Below, piece by piece: positions 5,432 through 5,617 of a stretch of DNA of 5,617 nucleotides. The notes under the pieces were generated by a model that ran no database searches, was not told the origin of the DNA, and was given only the letters and a program-made list of their open reading frames with translations. The position numbers and the translations under genes are program-made. Each line of letters starts with the position of its first letter. Position 1 is the stretch's first letter. The stretch lies in assembly GCA_002361335.1 (NCBI GenBank), contig DESS01000312.1, forward strand, positions 1 through 5,617, read 5' to 3'. The stretch comes from Richelia sp. UBA3308. GTDB taxonomy: Bacteria; Cyanobacteriota; Cyanobacteriia; Cyanobacteriales; Nostocaceae.

Positions 5432-5617
5432 TCAAAGCTTGAAAACTCGTCAAAACTGAAATATCTTGCTTAACATTGTCTAAAAGAAATTCTTCTAGGC
5501 AATGTTACACATATGATTGTGTGGTAACATTTAAATCATCTCAAGTCCGGCGAATTACTTACTATATAACCCTATTGAAAAGATAGCGCGTATTCTACTA
5601 GTACAACACGGCGTAAA
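5432..5617. other. Non-coding tail with inverted repeats, no gene recognised
   Basis: No frame on either strand carries recognisable protein. The stretch holds the overlapping inverted repeats at 5471-5531 and a degenerate operator-like CTACTAGTAC at 5595-5604 close to the window edge. Confidence 0.5.
5471..5531. repeat. Two overlapping, mutually exclusive hairpins
   Basis: The first inverted repeat, 5471-5507, pairs TAACATTGTCTA with TAGGCAATGTTA (one G-T pair) and can continue inward with AAGAA/TTCTT. The second, 5501-5531, pairs AATGTTAC (5501-5508) with GTAACATT (5524-5531) and can add ACA/TGT with a bulge. The middle arm is shared, so only one can form at a time. No strong T-tract follows either stem. 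It may be a terminator, a regulatory leader of a gene beyond the window, or the end of a mobile element. Confidence 0.5.

Overview
The window looks like accessory chromosomal DNA of a filamentous cyanobacterium, probably Nostocales. The pointers are moderately AT-rich DNA, a GCGATCGC octamer (the HIP1 motif abundant in many cyanobacteria), dispersed palindromic repeats of a cyanobacterial kind, and a large HEAT-repeat/NTPase membrane protein. The host assignment is inference from these traits, not from a search.

Left half (about 61-3600, minus strand): an intact 894-residue predicted membrane protein has six 35-residue HEAT-like repeats at its N-terminal side and a NACHT/STAND-like NTPase at its C-terminal side. 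About 360 bp upstream of its start lies a second, partial copy of only its last ~160 codons. That copy carries a one-base frameshift and is probably a pseudogene. The spaces around it hold palindromic intergenic repeats (2869-2931, 3626-3703, 3742-3805).

Right half (about 3850-5617, plus strand): a small TetR-controlled locus. An intact TetR/AcrR regulator (4517-5095), whose Cys102 lines up with the redox-sensing cysteine of NemR, sits among three damaged structural genes: an OsmC-family thiol peroxidase gene split by a frameshift (4036-4420), a 34-codon stub of a ChrR-like cupin (5186-5290), and a 29-codon stub of a FAD/pyridine-nucleotide oxidoreductase that stops inside its dinucleotide-binding motif (5342-5431). 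Four near-identical palindromes (consensus yTAyCTAyTAGTAGrTAr) lie at 3864, 3980, 4490 and 5114. Three are just upstream of osmC, tetR and the cupin. The first overlaps the -10 of a good promoter (TTGACA, 17 bp, TAGGAT) that now leads into no recognisable gene.

Reading of the whole: the sequence directly shows a regulator and a repeated operator. I infer an autoregulated, thiol- or electrophile-responsive regulon whose effector genes are decaying while the regulator and its DNA sites survive. The unusual HEAT-NTPase protein with its orphan C-terminal copy is the other point of interest. No rRNA, tRNA, CRISPR array or intact insertion sequence was seen.
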